Assembly (NCBI RefSeq): GCF_007746075.1
Contig: NZ_CP036339.1
Span: forward strand, 5,733,786-5,797,785
Direction of reading: 5' to 3'
Source: Lacipirellula limnantheis
Lineage (GTDB): Bacteria; Planctomycetota; Planctomycetia; Pirellulales; Lacipirellulaceae
DNA length: 64,000 bases
Positions 29,228 through 39,500 of this stretch are shown one piece after another. The translations under genes and the position numbers were made by a program. How positions within the stretch are numbered: the first letter of the stretch is position 1; every line of letters begins with the position of its first letter. Below the pieces are notes generated by a model that worked only from the letters and a program-made list of their open reading frames with translations, made no database searches and was not told where the DNA came from.

Positions 29228-29794
29228 CTAACCGTCAACCGTCACCCGCACGACTTTCGCTTGTGGATACGCCTGCAACAGCTGCTTGTAAATCGGTGTC
29301 ATCGAGAACGCACGTTTCAACAAGCGTTGCGAGCGCGTCGACCCTACCTTATCAGCGCCGCTCGGTGAAAGTCGCAGCGGCGCTGTCAGCGACACGTCGC
29401 TCCCTAGCGTCTCACGGGTTCCGTCTCCACGCATGATCGCGAACAAGATGCCTAGCCAGCCGCCAAAGACTGCGAACAGGATGGCCTGTCCATCATTCAT
29501 GCCCGTGCGACGCGACCATTCCCGTTCGCACAGAATCTCAAACCAAGCCGTGGCCGTCGCCGGTCCGCCGGTGATCGGACAAATCTCGTTACAAGGAAGC
29601 TTGCCCAACTTGATCCGACGACGCACCTGCTCCAGGACGCTGCCAAAATCGTCGGCGCTCCCCGCCGTCGCCCGTAGCTTCGACAGGGTCGGCACGCGAA
29701 CCGTTCGTCCGCAGGGACAAGTAAACGTCGCCCCCGCCTCGCTGGCGACCACCTGCGACGTCTCGCCGCATTCGCAAGTTACTGGGTAACTCAT
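29228..29794 (-). CDS. zinc-ribbon hypothetical protein (188 aa)
   Basis: The N-terminus has a zinc ribbon: CECGE at residues 7-11 and CPCGRTVRVPTL at 26-37. A second Cys pair (CNEICPITG) sits near residue 68. A single hydrophobic helix (ILFAVFGGWLGILFAIM) lies near 103-120. The C-terminus is a polar alpha/beta segment (LLQAYPQAKVVRVTVDG). Likely membrane-associated; role unknown. Confidence 0.7.
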   Translation of the reverse strand: MSYPVTCECGETSQVVASEAGATFTCPCGRTVRVPTLSKLRATAGSADDFGSVLEQVRRRIKLGKLPCNEICPITGGPATATAWFEILCEREWSRRTGMNDGQAILFAVFGGWLGILFAIMRGDGTRETLGSDVSLTAPLRLSPSGADKVGSTRSQRLLKRAFSMTPIYKQLLQAYPQAKVVRVTVDG

Positions 29795-29816
29795 CGCTTC
29801 TCTCGCCGCTTGGTCA

Positions 29817-30605
29817 TTATTCAGCGTCCTCGCGGGTCAACCCCACGCGCCCGTTCTCGAACCGCGTACGCAATGGCAGAATCTCCATCGGATAAACGTT
29901 CACAGACAGCAAGAACTCCATCGCCCGCCGGCTGGAGTCGAGAATACCTGAGAAATCCAGACCCTCAGCGCACCGCGCCAAGTCGATGGCGCCCGCCGCG
30001 CGGTTCAACTCAGGCGGAAAGACTTCGCTTAGCTTGAACTGCCGATGTCCAGTGGAGTTAGCTGCGCCATATTGAATTAATTTGCTACGACACTGCGGAC
30101 GAGGGTTGCTAACGAAGCCGCACGCCGAACAAAAAACCGGTGAAAAACTGCACACCGGGCAACGATTATCGATGTTCGGCGAGACCCGACGCGTCACCGT
30201 CGGTAGCGGTTCCGGACCGCTCAAGAGATAAACTTGATCACGAATTGTTCGGCCAGTGTTCGCATAGTCCATTTTTGCGGGAACTATCGTCAGCCCTCGC
30301 AGACCGGCTTCCGCCAGTTTATTGGCGAGTGACTCGCTTACCAGCGGATAGGCAGTTTGCATAGTTTCGACGAATGGCGTCAGTTCGCCATTTCCATAAA
30401 TGCAAACCGGGTCGGCATGGGTGTAGTATCGATGAGTTACATGCGTTGGCGACTCAGCGCAATGATGCAGCGTTCGCCGCTTCGCTCCAACGCAATAGGC
30501 CTTAGGAATCTCTTCCCACCTCTCTTTTCGGTCGATGTACTATTGAGGAAAATAGTATCGAAAACTCTCGTTCGGTTGGCTCAGATCGCTCGAAATATCG
30601 GGCAT
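29817..30605 (-). pseudogene. double-CxxC hypothetical gene with in-frame TAG near its 5' end
   Basis: The intact part (29817-30362) gives 181 residues with a double CxxC knuckle (CPVCSFSPVFCSAC) and a C-terminal FSGILDSSRRAMEFLL block. The same frame continues upstream with protein-like sequence (RWEEIPKAYCVGAKRRTLHHC, RYYTHADPVCIYGNGEL) but without ATG, GTG or TTG, until a TAG at 30540-30542. Above the TAG it stays open to an ATG at 30605. Either a premature amber codon broke the gene, or translation starts at a rare codon (an ATT follows GGTGGGAAGAG). The double-CxxC layout resembles myxobacterial double-CXXCG immunity-type proteins; that similarity is tentative. Confidence 0.5.
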
Positions 30606-30707
30606 TAGCGCACCGATAGAATATACTCCGCTCGCGGAATCTCAGTGCTGAAGCGAGAAAGGTCGAGAGCCATTCCCCAACGAGCCTCTTCGATTCTGTT
30701 CATATAG

Positions 30708-30719
30708 GGGCAGACCCCT
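30708..30719. repeat. GGGGCAGACCCC mini-palindrome
   Basis: Four-base GGGG/CCCC arms around CAGA, just downstream of the small lipoprotein gene (stop at 30726). A related GGGGTCTGA string occurs near 60507. Short, so only weakly supported. Confidence 0.3.
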
Positions 30720-30725
30720 CCGCTC

Positions 30726-30959
30726 TCACTCCTTAAACGCCTCCGCCATCTGCGGATTCGCCTGCGGGTTCGATCGCCAATAGTCCTTCCAGCCTTCATT
30801 GCGGGACTCGCGCTCCGCGCGATCGACGTAGCTCCCTTGCGCCTCCATGGCGCCGTTCAGCGCATCGCCCGTCATCGTCGCCCACATCGTCCGCGCCGAG
30901 GTGCACCCCGCCAGCGTCGCGGCGAGCAGCCCCCCAACGATGATTCGATCGCCCACCAT
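30726..30959 (-). CDS. small lipoprotein (77 aa)
   Basis: Starts MVGDRIIVGGLLAATLAGCTS; the LAGC lipobox puts the lipidated Cys at residue 19. The mature part is short and charged (AQGSYVDRAERESRNEGWKDYWRSNP). An ATG ten codons upstream (30989) is possible. Envelope-anchored, role unknown. Paired with another small lipoprotein 115 bases upstream on the same strand. Confidence 0.65.
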   Translation of the reverse strand: MVGDRIIVGGLLAATLAGCTSARTMWATMTGDALNGAMEAQGSYVDRAERESRNEGWKDYWRSNPQANPQMAEAFKE

Positions 30960-31074
30960 AACTCGCGTCCCAAAACCCGCCTCACCCATCGGACTGAGCC
31001 GCTTCAGCGGCCAGTCGCCCCGCCAAGCAACCTTCCATCCCGCAGCCCCCTACGCCGCCTAAGACGGCGCCCCA

Positions 31075-31281
31075 TCACTCCGCCGCCTGGCGCTTGATCT
31101 CCGTCTCCGCTTGCTTCTCGAACTTCGCCACATGCCCGCCGGTGCGATCAAGCGAACTGTTGAGTTCCGCTCCTCGCTCCGACGCCCAAAACGACCCGGA
31201 GCCCATCGACGAGGCCGGCGCCTTGCAGCCGCCGACCGCGACGAAGAGAGACCAACCTAGAACGGCGACGCGACGACCCAT
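31075..31281 (-). CDS. small lipoprotein (68 aa)
   Basis: ATG at 31281 preceded by GGGAG. Signal MGRRVAVLGWSLFVAVGGC with lipobox VGGC. The mature part has a helix-forming AELNSSLDRTGGHVAKFEKQ segment. Probably co-transcribed with the next lipoprotein gene. Confidence 0.65.
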   Translation of the reverse strand: MGRRVAVLGWSLFVAVGGCKAPASSMGSGSFWASERGAELNSSLDRTGGHVAKFEKQAETEIKRQAAE

Positions 31282-31951
31282 CCCACGAGCTCCCGCAGTG
31301 AGCGGCAAACGAACCACGGAGAAAAATCGTTGGCTAGATACTTTTTTTGGCCGCGCCGGTCAACGTCAGCGGGCGCCGGCGCCCGCCCCGTTACTGCAAA
31401 CTTTTGTGTTGAAATAGAGCCACCCACTGTGCCATGCTCAAACGTCGGTGCGCCGGGGCAATTTCAGGCACTGGACCCCAGCTTCCTGAAGCTGCTGGCA
31501 CGACTTGGCTTGACCGCAGAGAACCCAGAGACAACACGGAGACAGAGATCGCCGAGCGGACGTTCCAGGGCGACCGCCTTGAATCTCGGCCGGGCTGTCT
31601 GCGTCCTCCGCGTTGAAGTCGTTCTTTGACAATAAGACGCCGCCAGCTCATACGTCGTAGTCACCGACGAGCAGGGTGCTGCGCGGTTCTGAGAGACGCC
31701 ACGACGCCCAGCGCAAATGTTCAACGACCCCCAGGGCCGCGGGCGGCCGCCATTTCCGTCGCGAATTATGTCCAGACACAAATGCGAACGAACCATAAAA
31801 CTCAATGTAAGTCGATACAGAACAGCAACTTACCGCCCGCCGAATTTTGTCGCGAAAAATCAAAATGTCGTCAAACCAACCAAACGACAAATAACCGCCG
31901 CCCCACCCAGCTTCCGCCCTTCCCCCTTCCCCCTTCCCCATTCGTCATTCG
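31282..31951. other. 670-base intergenic region with repeats
   Basis: Holds a perfect 18-base palindrome (31369-31386), a degenerate CAGAGA/CACGGAGA stretch at about 31513-31548 related to the inverted repeats at 62.4 kb, and a pyrimidine-rich heptad repeat at 31912-31956. No protein-like open frame. It looks like decayed or mobile-repeat-rich spacer. Confidence 0.5.
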
Positions 31952-31956
31952 TCATT
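31912..31956 (+). repeat. 7-bp tandem repeat (CCCTTCC / CATTCGT)
   Basis: Three CCCTTCC-type units followed by CATTCGT-type units, running into the 3' end of the ceramidase-like gene. Heptad spacing is clear by eye. The CATTCGTCATT part recurs near 26200. Confidence 0.6.
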
Positions 31957-33340
31957 TCAGCAGTTCCTGCATCCCCCCCATCAACACCCCCTCGACGCTC
32001 GGCGCCACCCGCGACGCCCGGTCGCTCGTCTCGTACCCCCCCTGGGCGTACGAGTCGTGCAGCCCGATGTACCCGCAGCCGTAATCGCCGTAGGCCGCGA
32101 CGCAGACCGCCGACTCCGGCCGCAGCTGCTGCGCCGCCAGTTGATACTCGACGAACAACTCGCCCGGAAGATGGAGCAAATCGACGTCGCCAATGCGCAA
32201 GCGGCTGAGCGTCACCTTCCGCCCCGCCTGACACTCGCGGAGGAACTCCAGATGCCGCACCGCCTGCAGCCGTTCCCGCTCGGCGGCATTTTTGTCGTTG
32301 ATGATCGCCACCAGCGCCGGCTCATCGAGATGCTTGCCCGGCGGCAGCGCCACGTCGCGCGTCGACCAATTAATGACGGTCGACTCGTCAATCGGTGCCT
32401 TGACGCTCGCGTCCCATGCCGCCTTCATCCCCGCGGCGACGCGCCGCGCGAGCTCGGGACGCATCTCCGGCGATCCGTCGTTGTACTTGCCGGCCCCGAT
32501 GTTGCCCCCCGCCCCGTTGAAATGCACATGCAGCGGCCCCGGCAGCGCCTCTTCGCGCAACGCTCGGGCGAGCCCAGGGTAGTCGGTGCTCACGCGACCA
32601 TGCCCGTAGTAACTCTGCGGATGAGTCGCGTAGTACGTAAGCACCGCGATTGGTTCGTCGCCATTCCAGAATCCGATGGCGCGGGCCTTCGGGTCGATGA
32701 TCCCTTCGGGCTGCGCGATCGCTTCGGGATCCTTGCAGGCGGTGTAGCGAACCCACTTCACTTTCCCGTCAGGCCCGAGGCAGCGGCGATTCGACGCGAC
32801 CTTCTCGACGATTCCCGCCCCATGACTGACATGCGTCACCGGCTGCGTTGCCGCCGCGGCCTCCTTCACCGCGACAGCCGTCCGCGCGATCGCATCGCGG
32901 GCGAACTCCACGTTGAACAACTTCCCCCCCAGTCCAAACTCGCTTGCCAACTTGTCGGCGCCGAAGTCGCACCCGGGAGCGTCATGCTGATGCAGCGCAT
33001 GGACCGCGACTCGATCGACCGTGGTCCCTGCCGCAGCCGCCAGGGCTTGCTTCCACGCATCCTGCCCGTCGTTGCCCACGCCGACCCAATCAAGGGCGAC
33101 CAGCACGATCGGCTTCTGGTCGGTCGGCACGAGCACCACGCCGCGCGCCCAGAGCGGATCGTCGATCGCGGCGGCCGGCGGGCACAGCGCATCGCACAAC
33201 GGCGACCCCATCGGCGGCGTGACGTCGACTTTGAACGTCCCGACGGCCAACTTCGGCGGCGCAGTATCCACAGCAAGCGCGACGCTCGATGCGATGACGA
33301 GCGCCGTCAAAGCGCTACAGAGCATCAGCCAATTTCTCAT
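31952..33340 (-). CDS. exported neutral/alkaline ceramidase-like protein
   Basis: 462 residues. Signal peptide 1-23. The mature protein begins AVGTFKVDVTPPMGSPLCDA, the standard N-terminus of neutral ceramidase-domain proteins. The zinc-site region HALHQHDAPG, ATHPQSYYGHGRVSTDYPG and FNGAGGNIGAGKYNDG all fit the family. It is shorter than eukaryotic ceramidases, as usual for planctomycete members, and the true substrate is unknown. GGAG precedes the ATG. It follows the CxxCH dehydrogenase gene by 39 bases, so both are likely one transcript. Confidence 0.88.
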   Translation of the reverse strand: MRNWLMLCSALTALVIASSVALAVDTAPPKLAVGTFKVDVTPPMGSPLCDALCPPAAAIDDPLWARGVVLVPTDQKPIVLVALDWVGVGNDGQDAWKQALAAAAGTTVDRVAVHALHQHDAPGCDFGADKLASEFGLGGKLFNVEFARDAIARTAVAVKEAAAATQPVTHVSHGAGIVEKVASNRRCLGPDGKVKWVRYTACKDPEAIAQPEGIIDPKARAIGFWNGDEPIAVLTYYATHPQSYYGHGRVSTDYPGLARALREEALPGPLHVHFNGAGGNIGAGKYNDGSPEMRPELARRVAAGMKAAWDASVKAPIDESTVINWSTRDVALPPGKHLDEPALVAIINDKNAAERERLQAVRHLEFLRECQAGRKVTLSRLRIGDVDLLHLPGELFVEYQLAAQQLRPESAVCVAAYGDYGCGYIGLHDSYAQGGYETSDRASRVAPSVEGVLMGGMQELLK

Positions 33341-33379
33341 GGTCGACTCCTAAATTCGGCGATCGTCGGTCGCGGACAA

Positions 33380-36300
33380 CTACAACTCACTGCGCAAGTA
33401 GGCAATCAAATCGGCGATGCCTTGCGGGTCGATCTCGCGCTCGAAACCCTCGGGCATCAGCGACAATCCGGTCGACTCCATCACGTCGATGTCGGCCCGC
33501 GGCACCGTTTGAGTCGCTTTCTCAGCGCCAGTCAGCGTGACCGTGCTGGCCGTTTCGGCCGAGACGACGCCGCTATGCGTCAATCCGTCGACGGTGACGA
33601 TGTTGTACTGAATGAACTTCGGATCAACCTCGCGATTCGGGTCGAGCACGTTCACCAAGAGCGCCTCGGGCGTGCGCGTGAGGACCGTGGCCAAATCGGC
33701 GCCCACCTCGGTGCCATATCCTTCACGACGATGGCAGACGGCGCAGTGCTTGCGGAAGAGCTCGCGGCCATGATCGAGATTCCCTTCAAGTTCCAGCGCC
33801 TGCGAGTAGGCGGCGAGCACTTCACTACGCGTCGAGGCGGAAGCGGCGAACGCCTTCGCGGCGCGCTCGCGAACAGCGGCGTCGGCGTGAGTCTTGAGCC
33901 GCTGGATCGTCGACGGATCGAGATCGCGCGACGTGAGTTGACCGCCCTCTACGGCGGCCACGAGCGCCGCGGCCGTGGCCGCGCGCGAAAGCAGCAGTTC
34001 GGCTCCCTGCAGCCGCAGCGCCGGGCTCATCCCCCGCCACGCAGCGACGATCGGTTTCGAAATCTCCCCTTCGCTAAACTGCCCCAGCGCGGCGAGCGCG
34101 GCCGACTGCACCTCCTGCGGCTGGTCGGGCGCGATCAACTCACCCAGCGTCGGGGCCACGGCGTCGAACGCGCCCATCGAGAGCTGATTGATTGCGGCAA
34201 CGCGAGCGGCGACGTCGGGGTCGGCGGCGACGGCCTGCTGCAACGCCGCAGCGACGAGTTCCCCGATCAGCGGCTCGATCGCCTCGGTCCGCGAACTCAA
34301 TTGTCGGCGGACCTCCGCAGCTTGCCCCCCTGCCCCGCGCAGTGCGGCGACCAGAATCTCATTGGCAATCGGTTGTTTCCGCTGCCGAGCGGCCATCACG
34401 TCGGCGGCGAGCGACGCCAACTCGCGCTGATCGCCCCTCGCGCCAATTTGGCGCGCGACCTCGGCCAGAAACGCTCGTCCCGCTGGCGTCGCCGCGTACT
34501 CGTTGTCCGCGACCAGTTCGTGCAGCAGCGACTCGGCTCCATGGGACAGCGAACTCAACACGGCCACCTGCATATCGGCATTGGCCGCGTCGCGTTTGAC
34601 GATTTTCGCCAAGGCCGCCATCCGCGCCGCGTCTTGGCAGTCGCCCAGGGCGAACGCGGCGCGGTAACGCACGTTCAGCTCGGGATCATCCGCCAACGAA
34701 ATCAACGCCTGCTCAACGCCGCTGCGGCTCTTCGACTCCGCATTGGCAGCGTCCCGCAGCCAGCAGCCTGCGAGGCGAGCTGCCTGCTCGCGCAATTGAG
34801 GCGCCGCGTCGGCCAACGTCTCGATCAACGCCGGCGCATCGAGTTCCCCGGCGGACTGCAATCCGTACAGCGCGAGCACGCGCCCTTCGATCGGCGCGTT
34901 ATGATCATCAAGCAGCTTGCGAAGCTCATCCGCGGCTGCCGGATCGTGCCGCTGGTACAACAATCGCGCCGCAGTCGTCCAATGCCAACCATTCGGATGG
35001 GCGAGCATCGCCACCAGTTCGGCGGTGGTCGCGTCACCTGGCAGACGCCGATGGAACTGCTCGCGTTGCTGTTCCGCGGTTCGATCGGCGCGTATCACGC
35101 GGTAGAGACGCCCCTTGTCGCGACCGCTGGTGAGATCGAGATGCTTCTTGATCACCGGCGGCAAGCTATCGGGATGCTCAATTACTTCGCGATACATGTC
35201 GAGAATGTAGAGGTTGCCGTCGGGCCCGTTGGCGAATTGGACCGGCCGGAACCAGATATCTTTCGACGCCACGAATTCGCGCCCCGGCGTCGCCCGCCGC
35301 GCGACGAGCGCGACGTCATCGGGTTGCGATGCAAGCGTCTTGCGATGGACCAGGTTACTTCCCACGTCACCGATGAAGGCGTTGCCGCGATACTCCGCCG
35401 GCCAGGCGTCGCCGGTGTAGATCGTCACCCCCGTGGCGCTGGTGAAGTACCCCGCGGGTCGCCCTCCCCCTTCGACGATGCCGGGGACGATGCCTTTCGC
35501 ACGCAGGCGTGTCCGAATCTCCCGCCAGGGCTCCACGGGACTTACGCGAAACACGTCGGCGGTCGGCCCTTCAACCGCGATGCTTCGCAGCGGCGACGGC
35601 GCCTGAAGATAGGCGTTCCGCGACAGGTCGGCGTCGTCGCTGACGATCTGCTGGATGTGATTGCTGTTGTTGCAGGTGAACTCGCGACCCAGCGGATCGA
35701 TGAAGTAGCCATGCTGGCTCGCGCCGCTTTCGGCTCGAGCTGCGAGCGTTCGAGGATCGAAGGAGAAGTTCCGGCCGCGGAGCACCAGCGGCTCGGAATC
35801 GGGCTGATTCCCACGACGGAGATCGGCGCCGCAGCTACTCACCGCGACGTGGATGCGATTGTCCAACCCCCAGCGAAATGAATTCAGAAGTCCCTGAACG
35901 TTATGCGTCCCAAATCCCGTGAACGCCACCTTGCGGACATCGGCCTGGCCGTCGCCGTCGACGTCTTTGAAGTACCAGATTTCAGGCGCCGCGGCGACGA
36001 AAACACCACCGTCGTAGCACAGAATGGCAGTCGGCCAGCCGAGCCCGTCGGCATAGATGGTACTGCGCTCGAATCGTCCGTCGTGGTCGGCGTCCTCCAG
36101 TAGGCGGACGCGGCCGAGCATCTCCTTGGCATTCTCGCTATACCCCAGCATCTCGACGACAAACAACCGGCCATGCTCGTCGAAATCGAGCGCCACCGGG
36201 TCGGTCACCTCGGGCTCGACGGCGGCCTGTTCAAGTGCAAATCCCAACTCGACTTCGAACGACTGGGGCGCTTCCGTTGGCGAGAGCGCTGGTATCCGCG

Positions 36301-36439
36301 GAAGGTCGGCGGAGTAGTCGCGGTCAACCGAGTCGACCGAGGTCGCGTCGGCGCCCCATGATGTCGAAGCGAAGCGGCCAGTAACCACCAACAACAGCGC
36401 TGCAACGGCCGCTAATTTCGCGTAAAGTGAATTCACCAT
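33380..36439 (-). CDS. PVC-type haem-binding CxxCH protein / membrane-bound dehydrogenase
   Basis: 1019 residues. Start ATG 36439 gives signal MVNSLYAKLAAVAALLLVV; a start at 36511 adds 24 unlikely residues. The N-terminal beta-propeller (TIGR02604 type, about 60-440) shows VALDFDEHGRLFVVEMLGY, WYFKDVDGDGQADVRKV, GNAFIGDVGSNLVHRK and NLYILDMYREVIEHP. HEAT-like helical repeats follow (about 470-860). A C-terminal cytochrome domain has CAVCH (near residue 900) and VDGLTHSGVVSAETASTVTL, ending in DLIAYLRSEL. Thought to oxidise sugars or alcohols in the periplasm and pass electrons to the haem; substrate unknown. Confidence 0.92.
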   Translation of the reverse strand: MVNSLYAKLAAVAALLLVVTGRFASTSWGADATSVDSVDRDYSADLPRIPALSPTEAPQSFEVELGFALEQAAVEPEVTDPVALDFDEHGRLFVVEMLGYSENAKEMLGRVRLLEDADHDGRFERSTIYADGLGWPTAILCYDGGVFVAAAPEIWYFKDVDGDGQADVRKVAFTGFGTHNVQGLLNSFRWGLDNRIHVAVSSCGADLRRGNQPDSEPLVLRGRNFSFDPRTLAARAESGASQHGYFIDPLGREFTCNNSNHIQQIVSDDADLSRNAYLQAPSPLRSIAVEGPTADVFRVSPVEPWREIRTRLRAKGIVPGIVEGGGRPAGYFTSATGVTIYTGDAWPAEYRGNAFIGDVGSNLVHRKTLASQPDDVALVARRATPGREFVASKDIWFRPVQFANGPDGNLYILDMYREVIEHPDSLPPVIKKHLDLTSGRDKGRLYRVIRADRTAEQQREQFHRRLPGDATTAELVAMLAHPNGWHWTTAARLLYQRHDPAAADELRKLLDDHNAPIEGRVLALYGLQSAGELDAPALIETLADAAPQLREQAARLAGCWLRDAANAESKSRSGVEQALISLADDPELNVRYRAAFALGDCQDAARMAALAKIVKRDAANADMQVAVLSSLSHGAESLLHELVADNEYAATPAGRAFLAEVARQIGARGDQRELASLAADVMAARQRKQPIANEILVAALRGAGGQAAEVRRQLSSRTEAIEPLIGELVAAALQQAVAADPDVAARVAAINQLSMGAFDAVAPTLGELIAPDQPQEVQSAALAALGQFSEGEISKPIVAAWRGMSPALRLQGAELLLSRAATAAALVAAVEGGQLTSRDLDPSTIQRLKTHADAAVRERAAKAFAASASTRSEVLAAYSQALELEGNLDHGRELFRKHCAVCHRREGYGTEVGADLATVLTRTPEALLVNVLDPNREVDPKFIQYNIVTVDGLTHSGVVSAETASTVTLTGAEKATQTVPRADIDVMESTGLSLMPEGFEREIDPQGIADLIAYLRSEL

Positions 36440-36593
36440 GCCAGTCAGCATACACACAGCAAATCGACGTTGCCACCGTTCGGCGCCCGGCGCGATTCTC
36501 GCTCGTATCACGCCGCGCGTCGCGGCAAACCAGCTCAGTCAGGCACGGGCGGCCGGTTCGCTCTGGAGGTTCCGCGTCTATAATCGGTGAACT

Positions 36594-39500
36594 ATGCCAA
36601 ATCCACTTCTCAGCTGCATGCATGCCGGCGCCTGGCCTCGATTGGCGGGGGCGATCGCGCTTCTACTGATGCTAGGTTTCGTTCCGGTCCGCGCAGCCGG
36701 GTCGCAGGTCGAATACAACCGCGACGTGCGACCGATCCTGTCCGAGAACTGCTTCGCTTGTCACGGGTTCGATGAAGCCTCGCGCAAGGCCGACCTGCGG
36801 CTCGACGTGGCGGAGACGGCCGCGGCAGATCGAGGCGGTTATGCGGCCATCGTCGCTGGCGACTCTGCGGCGAGCGAGGTCTGGCGTCGCGTCGCGAGCG
36901 ATGACCCGTCGGAAGTGATGCCGCCGGCCGATTCGCACCGCGCCCTGACTCCGGAGCAGAAATCGATTCTCAAGCAATGGATCGACCAGGGAGCGACGTA
37001 CGCCAAGCACTGGGCGTTCATTCCGCCGATCAAGAACGAGCCTCCCCAGGTGGCTGACGCCTCCTGGCCACGCAACGAGATCGATCGCTTTGTCCTGGCG
37101 AAGCTCGAAGCGCAGGGCTTGAAGCCCTCCACCGAGGCGTCACGGCAGATGCTGATCCGACGGCTAAGCTTCGATATGACGGGGCTGCCGCCAAGCGCGG
37201 AGGAGGTTGAGGCGTTTGTAGCGGATGATCGTCCCGACGCCTACGAGCGATTGGTCGACCGGTTCCTCGCTAGCCCCCACTTCGGCGAGCGGATGGCGCT
37301 GGAGTGGCTCGATGCGGCCCGCTACGCCGACACCAACGGCTTTTCGATCGACGGCGGACGGCACATGTGGCTGTGGCGCGACTGGGTGATCAACGCCTTT
37401 AACGAGAACATTCCCTACGACCAGTTCCTCGTAGAGCAACTGGCGGGCGACCTGCTGCCGAACCGCACCGACGCTCAAATCATCGCCAGCGGCTTCCAAC
37501 GCAACAACATGGTGACGCACGAAGGGGGCACGATTCCCGAGGAGAACCTCGCCAATTACAACGCCGACCGCGTGAAAACGTTCGGCGAGGCGGTGCTCGG
37601 ATTAACGTTGGGCTGCGCGCAATGCCACGACCACAAGTACGATCCGCTGACGCAGCGCGAGTACTATCAGCTCTTCGCCTACTTCAACACCCTGAGCGAC
37701 GTCGGCCTCGACGGTAACGCCGGCGTCAACCCACGCCCCTTTTTCGAAGCAAAGACGGTGCTGTCCGCCAACGAGGCGCCGGCGTTGCGAGAGCAGATCA
37801 GCCAACTTCGCGAGCAGTTGCAGCAACCCGCGCCCGCTGAGGTCGAGCAGTGGATTGCCGAGCAACAAGAAGCACTCGCCGCGCGCGGTCGCGACCTCGA
37901 GCTATTTCCGGCTGAGGTTCTGAAGGTCAGCACGCCCAACGCCGGATCGGGCTTCGACGTGGAGGCTGGCCGTTTCGTGATCATTTCAGGCGCCGGCGGA
38001 TTGGTCGCCTACGACGTGGCCCTGCGATTGCCCTCGACCGATCGGCCCATCACCGGCGTTCGAATCGTCTTCCACCCCGACGCCGCCGCGCCCGGCGGCG
38101 GCTGGGGCTTCGGGAGCTTGCCGACGCCCGACCTTACGGCGACGGCTGATAAAGGAACGTTCGTCGTCACATCGTTTTCGGCCAGCGCTGAAAGCGTGAC
38201 GGGCGATCAGGTCAATCTCAATCTGTTGCGCGACGTGCGCAAAGCGACCGCCAGTTCCTGGCGGGCCGACTATCGGCCTGAAGGGGTCCTCGACACGGGC
38301 CTGAGCGGCTGGTCGCCGCAGATCTCCCACGGCGGACCCGTTCACCTGACGCTCACGTTTGCCGAACCGATCAACGCGCAAGAGACGCCATTCCTGACGG
38401 CTCAGGTCAATTTTGGCGTGAATGCGCCGCTGGTAGCAAAGCGGTTCGAGTTCTTGGCGGTGACCGGCGAGGACGACGGCAGCGACTTACCCGCCGAGAT
38501 GATGGCAATCATCGAAAAGCCGGCCAGCGAGCGGGCCGACTATGAACGTCAGGCGCTCACCCACTATTTTGCAGACCACGCGCCAGCCACGGAACGACGG
38601 CGCGTCGCACTCGCCAATCTGGAGGAGCGTCTGCGCGTGCTGACCGAAAAGTTCCCCACGATGGTCATGGACGAGGCGGAGCAGCCGCGCGAAACCTTCA
38701 TTCTTGAGCGTGGCAACTATGCGGCGCCGACCGATAAGATTTCGCCCGGCGCCCCAGCGGCGTTGCCGCCGCTCCCTGCCGACGCGCCGGCAAATCGGCT
38801 CGGACTTGCGCAGTGGATCGTCGCGCCGAATCATCCGCTCACGTCGCGGGTCGCCGTCAATCGGTGCTGGCAGATGCTCTTCGGCGCGGGGATTCTGAAA
38901 ACGACCGCCGACTTTGGCGCGCAAGGCGAGTGGCCCAGCCACCCGGAGCTGCTTGACTGGCTCGCGGTCGATTTCGTCGAAAGCGGGTGGAACGTCAAAT
39001 CACTGCTCCGCAAAATCGTCACGTCGGCGACTTATCGCCAAACGTCGGCGGCGAACGACGAGCTGTTGGAACGCGACCCGAGCAATCGCCTGCTGGCGCG
39101 CGGCCCGCGATTCCGTTTGCCGGCCGAGTTCATTCGCGACGCGGTGCTCAAATCAAGCGGACTGCTCGTTGATCGCCTCGGCGGGCCTAGCGTCAATCCG
39201 TACACTCCCGGCGATCTGTGGCGAGAGATTAGCCACTACGGCAGTTCGCCGGCGACTTCGCAAGCCTTTATGCAGGACCACGGCGAAAAGTTGTACCGCC
39301 GGTCGCTCTACACGTACTGGAAACGCACCGTTCCGCCGCCGAACATGGTGGCCTTCGATGCGCCGAATCGCGAGACCTGCACAGTGCAGCGGGCGTCGAC
39401 GACGACCCCCTTGCAAGCCCTCGTGCTGCTGAACGACGTGCAGTTCGTCGAGGCGAGTCGCGCGCTCGCTGAACGAATGATCAAAGCCGGCGATAACGAC

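Noticed and set aside
30605..30799. Short minus-strand frame ending in PRAEYILSVR whose stop overlaps an ATG
   Set aside because: Protein-likeness is only moderate, it overlaps the lipoprotein gene's 3' end, and no homologue is recognised; it may be part of the decayed region.
31495..31510. TGGCACG string resembling a -24 element
   Set aside because: The -12 element is missing at the required spacing (GGCT instead of TTGC).
32057..35881. Very long + strand open frame opposite the ceramidase-like and CxxCH genes
   Set aside because: It mirrors the third-codon-position GC bias of the minus-strand genes; its Arg/His/Gln-rich product matches no family, whereas the opposite strand encodes clear domains.
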